A stretch of 64,000 nucleotides of DNA from Syngnathus acus (GCF_901709675.1 NC_051090.1:6403842-6467841); one strand, 5' to 3'; shown: positions 12,329-37,410, numbered from the stretch's first letter. Made by a program: numbers and translations. The notes: generated by a model not told the origin, from the sequence alone.

Positions 12329-14185
12329 TAAACAAATTATAACGACACAACTTTTACCCATTTTGTAGTATAGGCAAAACAAGCAGCACTTGTGGAAAAT
12401 GCCTTTACAGCTAATCAACACAACAACTAGCCCTTGAAGTGTAACTTCTGCGAGATGTTAACAGAAACATTACCCTCTTCCTGTTTATCCACGCGCCTAC
12501 GTGCATATGTCCGTCCATCTGTCCAAGAAAGTGATGCACCTCATACGCCAACATGTGTCGCAGCGGCTCAGCCTGCAGTCCTCCTTGCCTGCTCGCCCGT
12601 TCGCTGGCTTGCTTGGGGGCAATTAGGGATCTGGGCCCTGTGGTCAGAGGCCCCCCTGGGAAGCCCTGATTGATTGGAGTCTCATCTTCCTAACGGGCTG
12701 GCACCCTGCCATCTATGGAGGATTGGGAGGGGTGGAAGGGAAAAAAAAAGGGAAAAAAAGAGAGACACACAGAGGGAGTTGGAGCACAAGTGACAAGCAC
12801 AAGGAAAAAAAAGAAAAACGTCTCTGCGCATGTATGTCAGATGATAACGATTATTCTCTTGTAATCTTGGATTGCTCTTTAGACTTACTGGGCTGAAAGG
12901 GGGAAGAAGAAAAAAAACGGTGGGAATGGGCGCATGGGTCAACATGAAAGTGAGAAAGCAGTGACACATGCTCTATCAAACTATATTTATTTCCAGTAGA
13001 TCTTTGTTCACATCTTTCCAGAATACACACCTCCATGTTCCAGACAAAAGGAAAGACATGACTAATTCTACGACATGTATTTCTAGAAACAGCATCACAG
13101 GGTTAAATAAAGAAACCCTGTGCCATTTGAGAAAAAAAAAAAAAAAAAAAACATCTAGTGCAGTTTTGTCCATAACCTTTGGCTTATTCATAGTCCCAAA
13201 TCACGCATGTTGAAAGCTCTATTTGTGCAAGGTAATCCACATTTGTCCACAGTTTGAGGTCTAATCAGATGTCTAAATAACAACCCGCAATACAAAAAAA
13301 AAAAAAAAAAAACACTTTACAAAGCAGAAATGAGCAGCTGATTGATCGATATATTCCGACCATTAAATTCGAGCGTCTTTACTTCAGTGACAAACTCAAG
13401 GACAGATGGACGAGACCAATATAGTGTCACCGCTGATCATAGCAGCTCCGATCGATGCCTCCCCTCCTTTGATTGAGAAAGAAACACAAATGGTTACAAG
13501 GGCCTATTTAGTTCTGCCCGAGACCGCCCCCCTCCCGACGCCCATCCAGCAAGTGCAGACAAAGACAACGCACTTGGATCAATTGTGCTCAACAAAGGCT
13601 GAACTATGCAGGGTGACGCATCACACGGTGCTACCCCGCACGTACGCTCAGCCACCCAACACTGAGCTGCCAACAGGCTTTCTCCTCCAAAAGCCACTCA
13701 AGCACAAGAAATGAAGCAAAACAATTGTTTTTTTTTCTTTATAACTTGCTACATTCCGTCCCTCCCTCGTTAAAGCATGACAGCACACCAACAAAGCAAC
13801 TGTGCATGATTATTTTTTGGTATATTCGCACTTAGAAGGTGCCGTCTTACCTCGGATTGCTGCCCTTTGAGCAATTATTGACTTTACAGTCAAATTTTTT
13901 TTTAAGAAGGGTATTTTTTTGCCAGCCTTGACCTGCTGGTTTAAATGTACTTCGTTACACTAGTGATCTATTTCTGCCACTCTTGGTACCACCTACACTA
14001 ATGATTCAACTTACAAGTAATTGGTGTGCCTTTGCCAGGACCATAAAAGTATGGGTATCTTCCTCAACTGTAAAAGTTAAGGGTAAAAAAAAAAAACTTT
14101 TAAACCGTCCTCGAGATAAACCTATAAAAGAGTATCAGAGCACACGGAAAATAAAATGCGTTTGAAAGAGGCAATACATTTGTAA

Positions 14186-14191
14186 TTTATT
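14186..14191 (-). other. Candidate polyadenylation signal of the rx gene
   Basis: Minus-strand AATAAA about 720 bases past the stop codon, in an AT-rich 3' flank. It is a plausible end of the 3' UTR, but other hexamer variants are nearby. Confidence 0.3.
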
Positions 14192-14908
14192 TTATGATAA
14201 TTAAATTGTTAAATTGAGATGAAAATGAGCTTTTTCGAGAAACAAAGATTAAATTACATGAGGTTTTTTTTTATGTGGGGGAGGGGTTATGAAAAAGCCA
14301 AAATCCTCCAAAAATTCCAATAAAGAGAATTTGTATTTGAATAATTTTATGAGGGGGAAAAAAGGTATATTTTTGAAGATGTATATTTTTAGTTTCACAG
14401 AAACAACGTTGAAATGTATGAGAAGTAAAAGTTGTAATATTAAGTGGGGGGAAAAAGTATTTTGATCTTGAAAATTCAGTCAATGTCCAAATTCTTCAGC
14501 AGAACTAGTCTTCTCAGTGCGGCCCTAATACTCTTTTATACTTTACACTCCAGTTATCCCATTAACAAATTGGCAATTTGATTTAATTTGATTAAAAAAA
14601 ACTTTAGGGACAAAGGAAAGCAAGGTGGTAAAAGTAAGAAATACGACATAGTAGATAACTTATGACGTATTGAAGATGGATAAATGGTTATGGAAAATAT
14701 GGCCGCGCATTCAAAAAGGGCAGTTTCAAAACACATCACTCATCCACTTGATGTCCTTGAGATGTAAAAAAAAAAAAAAAAGAGAGAGAGAGAAATAAGA
14801 AAAGTGTAAAAAGAAAGTCCCTCGATCCTCAGTTTAGAATCATTTTCCTTTGCATTGTGGGTAAGGTCCCTGCCATCATGTCAGCATTGTGAGGAGCCAC
14901 TGAGTAAA

Positions 14909-17900
14909 TCACATGGGTAGCCAGGTTTTATCCATGGACTGGATGTGTTCCTTGGCTTTCATCCTCAGTGCAGCGATACTTGAGCTGCGCTGGTCCATGT
15001 CCTCCAGCGGAAACTTGTCGGGGTACGGCGCCGGACACTGGTACGGGGGCGGCGCCGCCATACTCTGCATTCCCTGACCCATGGACGGATGAGGGCTGGA
15101 ATTGAGGAAGCCGTGGCCGGGGTAGTTGGGCTGAAGGCCCTGAGCCGGGCCTATGAAGCCCGGGATGCTGTGGACCGACGTGGCGCTGGACAAGGGGGAG
15201 GTCAGCCAAGGGTCCAATGGGAGGGAGTTACTCATGGGTCCCATGGCAGTGTGGACCGGCGCCGATCGGTTGAAAGACAACATCGGCGCGTCGTGGAGCT
15301 TCATGGTGCTGGCGTCCATTTTCTCTTGACGTCTCCATTTGGCTCTTCGGTTCTGAAACCACACCTGGAGATTGAAGACATTGTATTAATTTCTCCCCAA
15401 CAGTCTAGAATTATTTTCCTGTTGGATTTTAGTTATCGGTCTACGGTTGTCAGAATATGCCGACTCGGATATGACGTCTCAATGTGATAGGATCAGAGCA
15501 ACTGGAGACACTGGAATCTCTTAAGGGCTAGTATGTTTGGACACACACACGCTGCGACTTGCAATTATCTGGTGTAATCGCTTGACTTGGCAAGCAAGGC
15601 CAAAGACTTGCTGGCATGATGCTCAGGGTTAGGATCCCAGGTCAGGTTTTAATAATACATACAGTACATGAACATGGGTCCCCGGCTGGAAATATTTGAA
15701 AACTATTATTATAGAACTACAGGTACATCTATTCCTGCTAGTTGCTATTTGTAAATTAAAACTAGTGATTTTTCAGGTCAGTAATGAGTTGGGACTGATT
15801 TACATATATATTATATGTTATGCACTGGAAGAATTTGCGCTTAACCGGACGTTATAAAGTTTGAATTGAGGACACTGATCCTACCTGAACCCGAACTTCA
15901 GGTAGGTTGACCTTCATGGCCAGCTCCTCGCGGCTGTACACGTCAGGGTAATGGGACTTCTCGAAGGCACGCTCCAGCTCGTGCAGCTGGTAGGTGGTGA
16001 AGGTGGTGCGGTTGCGTCGGTGCTTCTTCTTGGGCTGATTGTCCTTGCACGGCTCGGGTGACTTGCCTTCGTCGCTCTCGAGGCTCTTTCTCAGTCTCTC
16101 ATCGCACTTGTTGGTAAACAGGTCGGCATCTGCACAAAAACACAAGGACAACTACTTTTTTTTTTTCATAGGCCTGGCCACCAGGGGGCAGCATAATATA
16201 TAGTACATAGAATATGTTTTTATACAGTATATCACCATATTATTACATTGTTTGTCTTCATATACATTTGTGTTTTGCGAGTTTGCTAAATTGCTAGTTT
16301 TGTTTGCCGAGTGTAACTAACATTTAAAAAAATACACATCTAGTAGAAGTAAAGAAAGTAATGTGCACATTCCAGACAAGCGGCCATTAGTTGGACACAT
16401 GCATCATTAAGCTACTGAACATGAGTGAAGCCATCAATCCTCTCAACCTCAATGAGGCTCGTAAACACTGCTAATCGGATTTGTTAAACATGTTTCCACT
16501 CTTTATCTGCTCCTGAAGTAACGAAATGAAATGCTGCGGCCTGGATTGTAAACATTGTACATACGAGATTATGAAAGAGAATTATCTCACATTGTACTGG
16601 AAATACATTCACCAACATTGGTGGGTGTATATTGCAGTGTCAGACACAGAAGCAGAACACGGGCCTTGCTCAAGAGCACCTCGGGAGTAGTCGGGAAGCA
16701 AACTATTATCACACTGCAGCAATGCTTGAAAACAAGTCCATGTCGTTACGGACAGACAGTCTCGGTTCATAGATTGTTCATACCCGATCATCAAAGAGGT
16801 CATATGAATTCAGTTGCTAACCAAAACAGGAGCACAGAGACTCTTATTTTTTGCTTGTTTTAAATGGCAGTTTGCTGAAATCATTATGTGAAAATATTCC
16901 AAAAATGCTCCTCCCTCATCTACAGTTGAATTGGCCGCTCAATTTAGGTCCCAATGAGACTTCCGCAAAGATGGTGGCCACTTGTCACATTGCTATATCG
17001 AATGTAAAACTGTTGATTGCATTCATTTCCAACGTTCCACTCGGTAGCCTTGTATGACATCATTGTTTGGGAAGAGCAAACGAGTGGGCCATGTAGCAGC
17101 CGGCTTGTTTTTCGGTGAATGAGACGCGCCGGTGGCACATAAAGGAGGGGTCGTGGCGCTCTTTCAAGTGGCGAGCTGGAGCGCGCCCGGCGACAATGCT
17201 GGATGCGGAGCTTGCTTTATCGAGCTCTCATTAAGCAGCCATGACAAAGGCCGAGCTGGGACAAAGGCCTGAGGTCGGGTGTGGTTCAGCGACCAGCTCT
17301 TGTGCCTGTCAGCCCATCACAGCCGCGAGTCTGAAGGGTGCCCACTGTTTAGCAGCCAGCACACAAGGGAGGGCAAGTGGGGAGTTCTGGGGCGGGGGCA
17401 AATGACACCCAACTTGGGAAAAGTTGCTCATCCAAGGGGAAGTGGCCTGACTTGATGGGACAGTTACATACTGTATAAAGAAGTGACGTCATTGCAACTG
17501 GCCTCATGGACTAGTTTTGAAAATGTGCAATTTAAATACTCTTTGGGGAGCATAAAAGATACATTATTTTGTTCATAATTTTTAAAATGATTCGTTTTGA
17601 ATGAAAATACTTAAATGTAAGCTTGTTGAGTGTGGCAGTTTGCTTACACTTACTGCCACCTACAGGTGTGGAGTGCAACAACATCACAGTACAGTTAGAT
17701 GAAATCGAGAGATATCGCCTCCGTGGGTGGGCATTCTTTGCAAATGGTCACCTATGTTTTCTTTTAGTACTCAATGTTTTATTTTCAGTTTTATTTTAAA
17801 TATATAGATACTGACGTGTTTTGTTTGGTGGCTTAGTTCATTCAGCAAAGTGGGTTGGCGAGTGAAAACTACATAAGCAATTGCTAATTAATTTTTGGGG

Positions 17901-19088
17901 GCACTCGGGACAGAAACGCAATCAAGGGGTGAATTACGTTACGATTTGCTTGCATTGCAGCCAAATGGGCAGTGAACCAGCAGATGAAGCTTCGGCTATG
18001 CATCAGTGAAAATAATGCACTTAATGCACTTTACTGCCACCCACAGGACTGAATTGGAAGCGCACAATCAGGACGAGTCAGACATACATATTCACTTAAA
18101 TTGTTTGACCTTGGCATTTATTTTGCCTAAAGTACCAAATAACATTGGTTGCTATAGTGTCTTCTGATTGGTTAGAACGGACTTTGCATTACAGATGAAA
18201 CCGCCACATGGACAACAAACCCCTCACTAAGAAAAAACATATTGTTAAAAACACTGGTGGATAAAGCTAGAATTCTGATCATTGTTCGTATGTATGTATT
18301 CCTCTCAAATTCTTGCGAAATTAATATTTGTCATGTCTGTGCCACAAAGTCATCAACCACCTGTCAAATGTGAAGACAGCTTCAGATTAGATGTCAACAT
18401 AACATCACGACGACAACAGAACGACGACCCGTCCATTCTAATCTGTGCTCAACACAAGATTAGGTGGGAATTCCACAGGGAGATGGGATTGGACTTCAGG
18501 GTCATAAACCCCAATACCATCTTGTTCTGTGATTTATCTCGCAATCTCACCCCACACAGCTCATTTATTGCAATGCTCTGGACATGCTAACTCGACGAAA
18601 CACATTGACTTAAAATCTGCCCCAGTGTCAACATTGGTGATGTTTTTACATTTAATCAGGGAGTTTGAAATCATCCTTTGGTTTTAAAAAATATATTCAA
18701 TTACGTCCAAAACAAGCAGTAAAGACTGACTTCCTGTCTCAGTAAGTGTCCGATACGCTCCACACTGCGTGAAACTCTACTCACCCTGAAACTGGTGCTG
18801 TTGCTCTGAGCTATCATCTTGAAGTGGCCCAAGGTGGCCACTGAAGGACGGGTGGGACTCGAGCTGCTTCCCGGAATTCACCAAGTCCTCGACGTCCACC
18901 TTCTGAGGCCCCGGGACCCCAGCGGGGCCGAGCAGGGAATCCTGGTCTTTACTGAATCCCAGAATGACGTCGATGCTGTGGACGTGGCCCCCCACCGTGA
19001 CGCCTCCACCTTTGGCCAGGTCGTGGAAGTTGCTAGGCGAGAGGCAGCTGTCGTCCACCATGCTCATGGTATCCAGTGATAAATGCAT
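14909..19088 (-). CDS. rx1/rx2: Retinal homeobox transcription factor, rx1/rx2 class, 3 coding exons, 334 aa
   Basis: Paired-like homeodomain factor; the Rx/Rax family specifies eye field and photoreceptors. Exons: 19088-18785, 16129-15885, 15364-14909. The octapeptide HSIDVILG is at residues 37-44. The homeodomain is about residues 138-197, starting [13 protein letters not shown], with Gln at position 50 ([10 protein letters not shown]). The intron between homeodomain positions 46 and 47 is the usual one for this class. The OAR domain, [18 protein letters not shown], is near residues 309-327. I start at [10 protein letters not shown], the usual Rx1/Rx2 N-terminus. An in-frame ATG at 19124 lies upstream of a strong splice acceptor (exon begins at 19115), so it is probably intronic. 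The neighbour matk, as for human RAX2, favours RAX2 orthology; choosing rx1 or rx2 needs a tree. The large introns (0.5 and 2.7 kb) carry possible enhancers. Confidence 0.93.
17090..17400. promoter_or_regulatory. GC-rich intronic island in rx with paired Sox-type sites
   Basis: This lies inside the second-largest tract of the locus, the 2.7-kb intron between rx exons 1 and 2. Composition rises sharply in GC compared with the flanks. Two identical ACAAAGGCC words occur 17 bases apart (cores at 17244-17250 and 17261-17267). ACAAAGG is a Sox HMG-box core, and Sox2 with Otx2 is known to regulate Rax. It has no coding potential. Candidate enhancer by inference. Confidence 0.33.
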
Positions 19089-19114
19089 CCGAGCGTGTGG
19101 GCCCCTCAGCGGCT

Positions 19115-20255
19115 CCTGCGGCAAGAGGGGAGGAGGCCTAATTGAGCGACGCCGTGCAAATAGGGAGGTCAGAGATCACCTCGTTACCTCGAAGGAAGCC
19201 TGACGTGCGTCTAAACCCGCTTAGCTGTGGCGGGGGGTCCTAAAGTCTATCCCCTCTACTTTCAAAGTTTGGCCCATTAAGAGGACACAAACCCTCACCG
19301 GTGACTTTTAGCTTATAAATTGAAGCGACTGCAGCCAGAAATCTGTCCACCTACAGAATCTAATCACACTTGATATTGAGAATGTCCCACCAAAGTGAAT
19401 TAGAAACAATGGTGTTGTTACACACAGGAGAGTGATTCTCAAATGTATACATCCATACGTCTTTTATTTAGACCGATATTTTACTTAGCGTAATATAATA
19501 TTATGAATATAACTTTTGCATATTTTATGAGTATCTATTAATCATTCTTTTTCAAGTGCTGTCAGAGCAGACTCTGGCAAAAATTGTAGATTTCCTAATG
19601 CAATTTAATCTAATCTATCATCCCGCCATCGAAATTTCCGCCTTTATTCTATAAACTATAACTTCTTAAAACTATTTTGCTGTACAATTTGGTATGTACT
19701 TGAATACTACCAATTTCATTTTTTATACATTAATAAATTGGCAGTGTTTTGTTTGCTTTAAAATAACTTTTTAAAATAGTTTTTACTAACATTTCACACA
19801 AATTTGTGTAGCATTGAATACAAACTATCAGCAATAAAGTGTTGATGTTTCATTTTATTTTACAGACTTGATTTGATGTATTTAAATATTTTAAATTAAT
19901 TAAAATATACTTAAAAATGTGTATAGATTTGAACAAAATAATATTCGAAATTTGAAAAAAATGGTCGCTTTTGCTTAGCATACCTGATATCAAAATGATG
20001 TTCTGTATGCATTTCTTTTTTTTTTTTTTACAATTTTTTCATTAAAAACAATTATGCTTCCCAGTGGTCTGGCAGAACGGTACAGTACAGTAGTTAAGGA
20101 GCAAATAATAAAATATAAATACATTTCTCAACTAAATATGTGATCAGAATGAAAGAGCACTCACGAAATACTCTGATATTTCCTTGCATGCTCACTAGAA
20201 GCTAAGAGGCGAGAAAAAAAAGTAACAGTCCAAATGAAGCTCATGAGCGCTTACC
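19115..20255 (-). other. Probable intron in the 5' UTR of rx
   Basis: A clean acceptor with a long pyrimidine tract ends at 19116, so the first coding exon would start at 19115. A strong donor (CAGCAG then GTAAGCG) follows base 20255 on the minus strand. Together they suggest an untranslated first exon ending at 20255 and an intron of about 1.1 kb (20254-19116). The intron interior is very AT-rich. This is a reading of splice signals only, without transcript evidence. Confidence 0.45.
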
Positions 20256-20479
20256 TGCTGTTACAAGTAAACGTGTTGCTCAGTTACTGATGCTCCTCTC
20301 CTCCGGGATCCACCGTGCGCTCTCACTCTGTAGCCTGTATTCACCTTGCATTCCTTTTGAGAGAAAAAAAAAAACATATACATATGTAACATGCAAATCA
20401 GCCAGACGCTTGTAGTCGAGTGCGAAAAAAAGTTTTGTGAGTGGAGTTCAGCCAGCATGCACTGCAAGAGAGAAACGCA

Positions 20480-20640
20480 AAGGCGAGGTGGGAGGAGGAG
20501 ACGAGAGGTGGACAAGGCTGGTGGGAGGTGAAACAAGGGGATTAACGAGGAGGGGTTATTAATTGGAATCCTTCCCCTTTAAGAGTGATTGGCAGCTGTT
20601 TTCTGCTCAACTAACTGTATTAAATGTCAATTTCATTCAC
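20480..20640 (-). promoter_or_regulatory. Putative rx promoter-proximal region with Otx-type site
   Basis: This lies just upstream of the presumed untranslated first exon of rx. It carries GGATTA (20539-20544) and TAATTGG (20560-20566) in a purine-rich context. Otx2 is a known activator of Rax. No TATA box was identified, and the transcription start is uncertain. Confidence 0.3.
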
Positions 20641-23094
20641 GGCCACGGGAGGAGGCCTCGCCTAATGAAGACTTTCTTTGGAGAAATTCTTTGTCTTTGG
20701 GACAAAAGATGCGATGAAAGTTTTCACTCGGCACAACCGGACGTCATTGTGTTAAACGGCGAGGGAAAGGAAACTTTGACATTAGAACACTTGTATTGAT
20801 ACAACAAAATAGAATCTAAATAACACAAATTTCCATATTATGTTTTAAATTCTTTGATGATATTTTGTATCACTACAATGACTAAAATTCTACTCTCAAT
20901 TGTATCAATTCTGTTAAAAAAAATGTAATCCTTAATTGTCAAGTGTGTTTCCTGTCTTTCCTCTGTTCCCAATTTGGGCCAGATAGTGGCTCACGTCAGC
21001 TTCGCCATATTTAGTTTAAACCCCGGAGAACAGCCGGTAATCTTAAAGCAGCCGACCTGAGAGCTTTTCAGATTTCAACATGGAAGACTGTATTTTCAGA
21101 AAGACGTGCCGAGATCCTCCTGAATGACGGCAGTCAGGTATCAATTCCATAGACAGTACCTCGGTGGGCTTGTGAATATTTGATTAGAGAATTCTAAAAC
21201 CAAACTTTTAAAAAAACAAAATTGGGGAAAAAAATCCCCCCAAAAATTCTCCACAGTATCAGTAGTCGAGAAAAATCTACCCACTGTAGTAGAGAAAACA
21301 ATTATAATTTCCCTCACATTTGTTTGGGGTCACACAGTTCAAGGGGCCACCCAGTTTGGTTCCAGACTGCATGCAGCCTAGCCTATATGATGCCTTAGTA
21401 AAAAGTGTCTGCTTTAAACAAGGGGATGACACAGAGTTGAAGAAGCTGATGCCAGCTTAGTGTCCTAGAAATCAGCCATGACTCTAAAGACACTAAAGAG
21501 ATTTCCTGTGACCTCAAACAAATCTAAAGATAAAGTTAAAGAGAGAACATTTACGAGGGGGGACTGTCTCCGTGGTTACTCGGCCGGCCGGACAAATGTC
21601 AAAGTAAAAACTATGGATGATGCCAAGTGAGAAAGACAGTGTCTGTGATTGTCTTTATTAAGTTAGATCAACAAGTGAGTTAAAAGCATCCTCCTGTGTA
21701 TGATGTACTTTCCATTATCCTCATTAAGGATTCGTTTTCTACGCTTGACAACACATATTGGGATCAGAGAAGTTTGCTTTGAATGTTCTGAACTCTTGTG
21801 ACCTTGGCACGGTCATAATAAAAGTAGCCGGTTGTCGGCCTTTCTTGAGTTAGAAAACAAGTTGAGGCTGAATAACAAGATCAAAAGGTTTTTATTTTTA
21901 TTTAATTATCTGTCTTCATACGTTGCCACACCATTTGTGTTTAATTAGTTGCTTAAAAGTTATAATGCATCGTTCTGGTCCATTACAAGTTCATACTTTA
22001 ATTGTTCTCGCGTTATTAACATGCCACCATGGTTTTTAGAATATAGACATGATTGACAAAGTGTTTCAGAACTAAACGACTCAGTAAGTGGATAAAGATT
22101 GTCTGTCTACAAGTGTTGCTGCATTGTTTATTTTCAAATGTTTGTGAAGATTATAAGCCCCACCGATTATTTGGTAGAATAAAATTGCAAACTGATTAAT
22201 CAACCGATTACAGGCAGAACAGTTTTACATTTTGGTTTTGGTTTCTATTTGCTTACCTTTGGAGCAGAGTGAAATTTTGATGAATAAAAAAAACAAACAA
22301 TTTCTTTCAGAGGATGTTTGACTGTCTTGTGTTGTAATATGTTAACATATAAAAATGTATCACAAAACATGAAAGTTTTTGTATCTCCCTCTTCAAGGGG
22401 ACGTTTTCTCAACACAGTCTTCCATTCACTCGTAAAGAATGAACCACAATATTTACAAGGTAAACTTCAACTCTTTTAGTCGCAACAAGATTGCGGCGAT
22501 TATCCTGCTCCAATTTTGCTCTTGCAAATCTCTGCCCTTCTACTGTTCAACCATTTGCCCGTTATCCTGTGCATAAATTGGTTAAGGGGGCAGCAGTGTA
22601 GTTTTCAAGCTGCTTGGTTTTATCAAATGACAACTTAAGACGCCCTGATCCTATTAAAGGTAAAAGCAGCTAACGTGTAAATGCGCAGTGTCAGCTTACC
22701 CCGAGTGGTGCACAGACAGGTTGTGTGGAGATGGCGCACCAAGGAAGAGGAGGGAAGAGTGAGGTAGCGAAGGTGATGTTCATGTGATGCTTTTAAGACA
22801 TGCATAAAGTACTAAACAGCAAAGATGCACTGCTTTGAACATAAAACACGCATAATGTAATAAACAGCAACAGCTGCTTCTTTGAATCAGATGTTCTTAA
22901 ACTCCTTGACCTCTAGGGCCTAACCTTTTCCTGTACAAAATGGCCCATTCAGTTATCTACATAGTACTGTATTTAATAAGTTGCCTTGTATTTTTATTCA
23001 TTTATAATTACTTTTTTTTTGTCTTATTGTTACGACATCAATTGTTTTGATATAAGCAAAGAATCATATTGTTTTATTAATTGGTGTATGCAAT

Positions 23095-23220
23095 TCTTAT
23101 AGAACTTAACTAATGTAACTTTTCTTGAAATATCAAGACTTTTTTTTAAATAATGAAGTCTTATACAACTTTCCTAATGTAACTTTTCTTGTAATATCAA
23201 GACTTTTTGTATAATGAGGA
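23095..23220. repeat. Two-copy tandem duplication, about 64 bp unit
   Basis: Copy 1 starts at 23095 and copy 2 at 23159. Both begin TCTTATA and share TAATGTAACTTTTCTTG and ATATCAAGACTTTTT. They differ by substitutions and by loss of a few T residues in copy 2, so the duplication is not recent. No gene overlaps it. Confidence 0.85.
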
Positions 23221-24412
23221 GAACACGGTTTTTTTTCTTTTGGGAAATTCCTCACTATTTTCATAATACTGAATTTTGGTCTTTGTTATTATGAATACTG
23301 TCGGAATACCAAGACCACTTCATAACAGTTGGTGAAAACATGTTTTTGATCCTGAATACGGAATTAATTGCAACTTATTTATTTACCAAGCGCTTTCAAA
23401 TAAAAATAGAATCATTGCCGAATAAATTCAGCATCTCAAGTTTGAGCACGACCTAATTACTGGCACTACAAGGCTAAACACACAAGTTCTTAGCGGGATT
23501 GTGGCTAGTTGACGGGTAATCTATGCAACTGCTCCACTCAAACGATCTAAACGACTCAAGTTAAAAGCCACCTACTGTATATCCGGTCAGTGGAGACAAA
23601 ATGATTCAAATGAGTGCACATGTGGATTTGAAACTTTAAAATCTAATAAATACTATGTCACATAGTAAATAATTACTTGGAAAGTACCAAATCATTTTTA
23701 AAACTCACAATAAGTGATTGATGGATTTTAAAATGTTCTAATGACAGATAAATAGCGATAAAGATGGACTGTGAAGGATATTAAGTGCTAGTGAAAAGGT
23801 TTCAATGCTTAATGGTCATTAAACAGCTTGTTGTCTGTCAGTCAAACAGAAAGCCCACCTTGGAAGGTATTAGATGCACCATTAACATATGGCCAATGGG
23901 ATAAAAGCACCAGTATGTCCTGTGACACAAAAACACAGCCCAGTACACGGCAAGCAAAAGTAAATCCTTCACGCAACCCCATCCAATCTTCTATTATTAT
24001 TATTATCATCATTTTCTACATTTGGTTTTGCAGTAAATCCTTGTGGAGGAAATTGCAGCTCATCCCCATTATGGGTCTTGAGAAAAAAAAAAAAGAAAAA
24101 AAACCCCAGGGAGCAGATTGAAGCAATGCTGTACGCTGGTTCATTTGGCGATGAGGCTCAAGCTTCAATTTGGGTTCTCGTCTCACGGGACGGAGACAAA
24201 TACCGAGCTTACGCTGACTTAAATCTCCTCAACGCGCTCATCCGATGTGACAACAATCCAGCAAAAGACTTGACTTCATTTTCTGCTGACTCAAGTGAAA
24301 TTGCTCCAAATAACATTTCATTACATGCAGTCATATCTAAATTTGTAGGTGTACCTTAAGCTTGAATGTTCTGTCGTCCAAAATATTCATAAAGTCATCC
24401 AATAGATGCAAA

Positions 24413-27397
<2,985 letters not shown>

Positions 27398-27433
27398 GAG
27401 CAGGTCAGAAAGTTTGGAAGATCTGTTCAATAC

Positions 27434-27590
27434 CTGACAAATAGGGAAAATTAATTACCAGTAAGAGGCAGATTTTTATATATATATATATATAATATAT
27501 ATATATTATATATATATATATATATAAAATATAGATATAGGTAATATATATATATATATATATATATAGGTTTCTAAATGTTACATTACC
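27434..27590 (-). other. matk: matk 5' UTR exon end and following intron
   Basis: On the minus strand a donor (CATCAG then GTAATG) follows base 27590. A good acceptor precedes the first coding exon at 27433. The frame upstream of the donor has a TGA and no ATG, so this exon is untranslated. The intron contains the TA microsatellite. Confidence 0.5.
27477..27568. repeat. (TA)n microsatellite, interrupted
   Basis: About 90 bases of alternating TA with a few AA/TT and GATATAG interruptions. It lies in the presumed first intron of matk and can form cruciforms. Confidence 0.95.
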
Positions 27591-28592
27591 TGATGTGGAC
27601 AGACAGCTTGTTCAGGAATAAAATGTTTTGCAGCATTTCATCTCATTGTGTAGCGATATTGTCCATCACAAGTGGCCAAAGACGCATTCCAGTGTTTCTG
27701 TCACAGCACTTCCTCAATCTTTGCTTAAATGCGTTTCTCCTGACATATGACGCAAATAGTCACATGGAATTTGGAGCTTCTACTCCACATCTTTTTTATT
27801 TACAATGGCATAAAACCATAGACAACACAAACTCAATTTAGATAACATGACTAAAATTATGGTCCAAAAAAACCCAAAATAACAGTAACATATTCCGTTC
27901 CAATAGAAGTGACGTCGTTTCAAACTAAAAACAGTTGCACTTGGCAACTTAGACAAAACCACTCCTAGAGAACTTCTAAACAAAAGTGTTGCGCAATCAC
28001 CCCTTAGGATGTCATGTTTCCTCCTCCTGTCTTCAGTGTACTGCAGCCTGCACCGTCATGCAGGCACAAAAGCTCAACCCACAAAATTCAGTCATCTCTT
28101 CTGCTAACGCATTACTGATAATTCAGTAAAGATCACTTCTTAGGCATTTCGTCGTCGCTTTGCGGACAACTGAGAGTGCAACATGGAAGTTCTCAAAGAC
28201 AGTCTTCATCTGGATGTCACACTCATTAGTTCGGTTGTATTTACCGGTTTCCCTTAAATATTTAATTTCCATGTTCATGTTCCCTCCAAATATTGTCTGG
28301 TTTTGTTTTTTAAAGGGGTTGGCAGCTGTGGTTTGTCAACTGTGACTCAACATTGCTGCAGTTAAAATGAAATGGAATGATGCAATCAATCACTCTATAG
28401 CTTTTTACTGTTCACACTCGTCTAACATCTCTATACATGGGTGCGTAATAATCATGAGGGGAAAAGGAGTCGCCATTTTTAGACAGTTTTTTTCAAGAAG
28501 TCACCCTTTTCGACTCGATTTAGTTCTGTTTTTTTTTTTTAAAATGGTGACATTTGAGCTGATACTAAACTGGCGAGCTGTCCTTCTGGATG
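27569..28592 (-). other. zfr2 3' UTR and matk 5' end
   Basis: About 1 kb between two same-strand genes. From right to left it should contain the zfr2 3' UTR, ending near the AATAAA at 27795-27800, and then within about 200 bases the untranslated first exon of matk. No other coding sequence is visible. Confidence 0.5.
27795..27800 (-). other. zfr2: zfr2 polyadenylation signal (AATAAA)
   Basis: Minus-strand AATAAA about 790 bases past the zfr2 stop, in a suitable AT-rich context and just upstream of the presumed matk first exon. Confidence 0.45.

Positions 28593-37410
<8,818 letters not shown>

Larger units (their letters stand above)
20256..24412. other. Spacer upstream of rx and downstream of matk
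   Basis: About 4.1 kb without recognisable exons apart from the presumed untranslated rx exon at its left edge. Around 20480-20640 there is a GC-richer patch with GGATTA at 20539-20544 and TAATTGG at 20560-20566, likely near the rx promoter. Another mixed-composition island lies at about 20980-21130. A 64-bp tandem duplication is at 23095-23220. The right end should contain the matk 3' UTR; I see no confident polyadenylation hexamer for it. Confidence 0.5.

Noticed and set aside
19088-19124. Upstream in-frame ATG for rx (MPQEPLRG...)
   Set aside because: It lies before a strong splice acceptor (exon starts 19115), and the known Rx1/Rx2 N-terminus starts at MHLSLDT.
22755-22780. let-7-like GTGAGGTAG word
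   Set aside because: Only the seed-like part matches. There is no let-7 mature sequence or hairpin.
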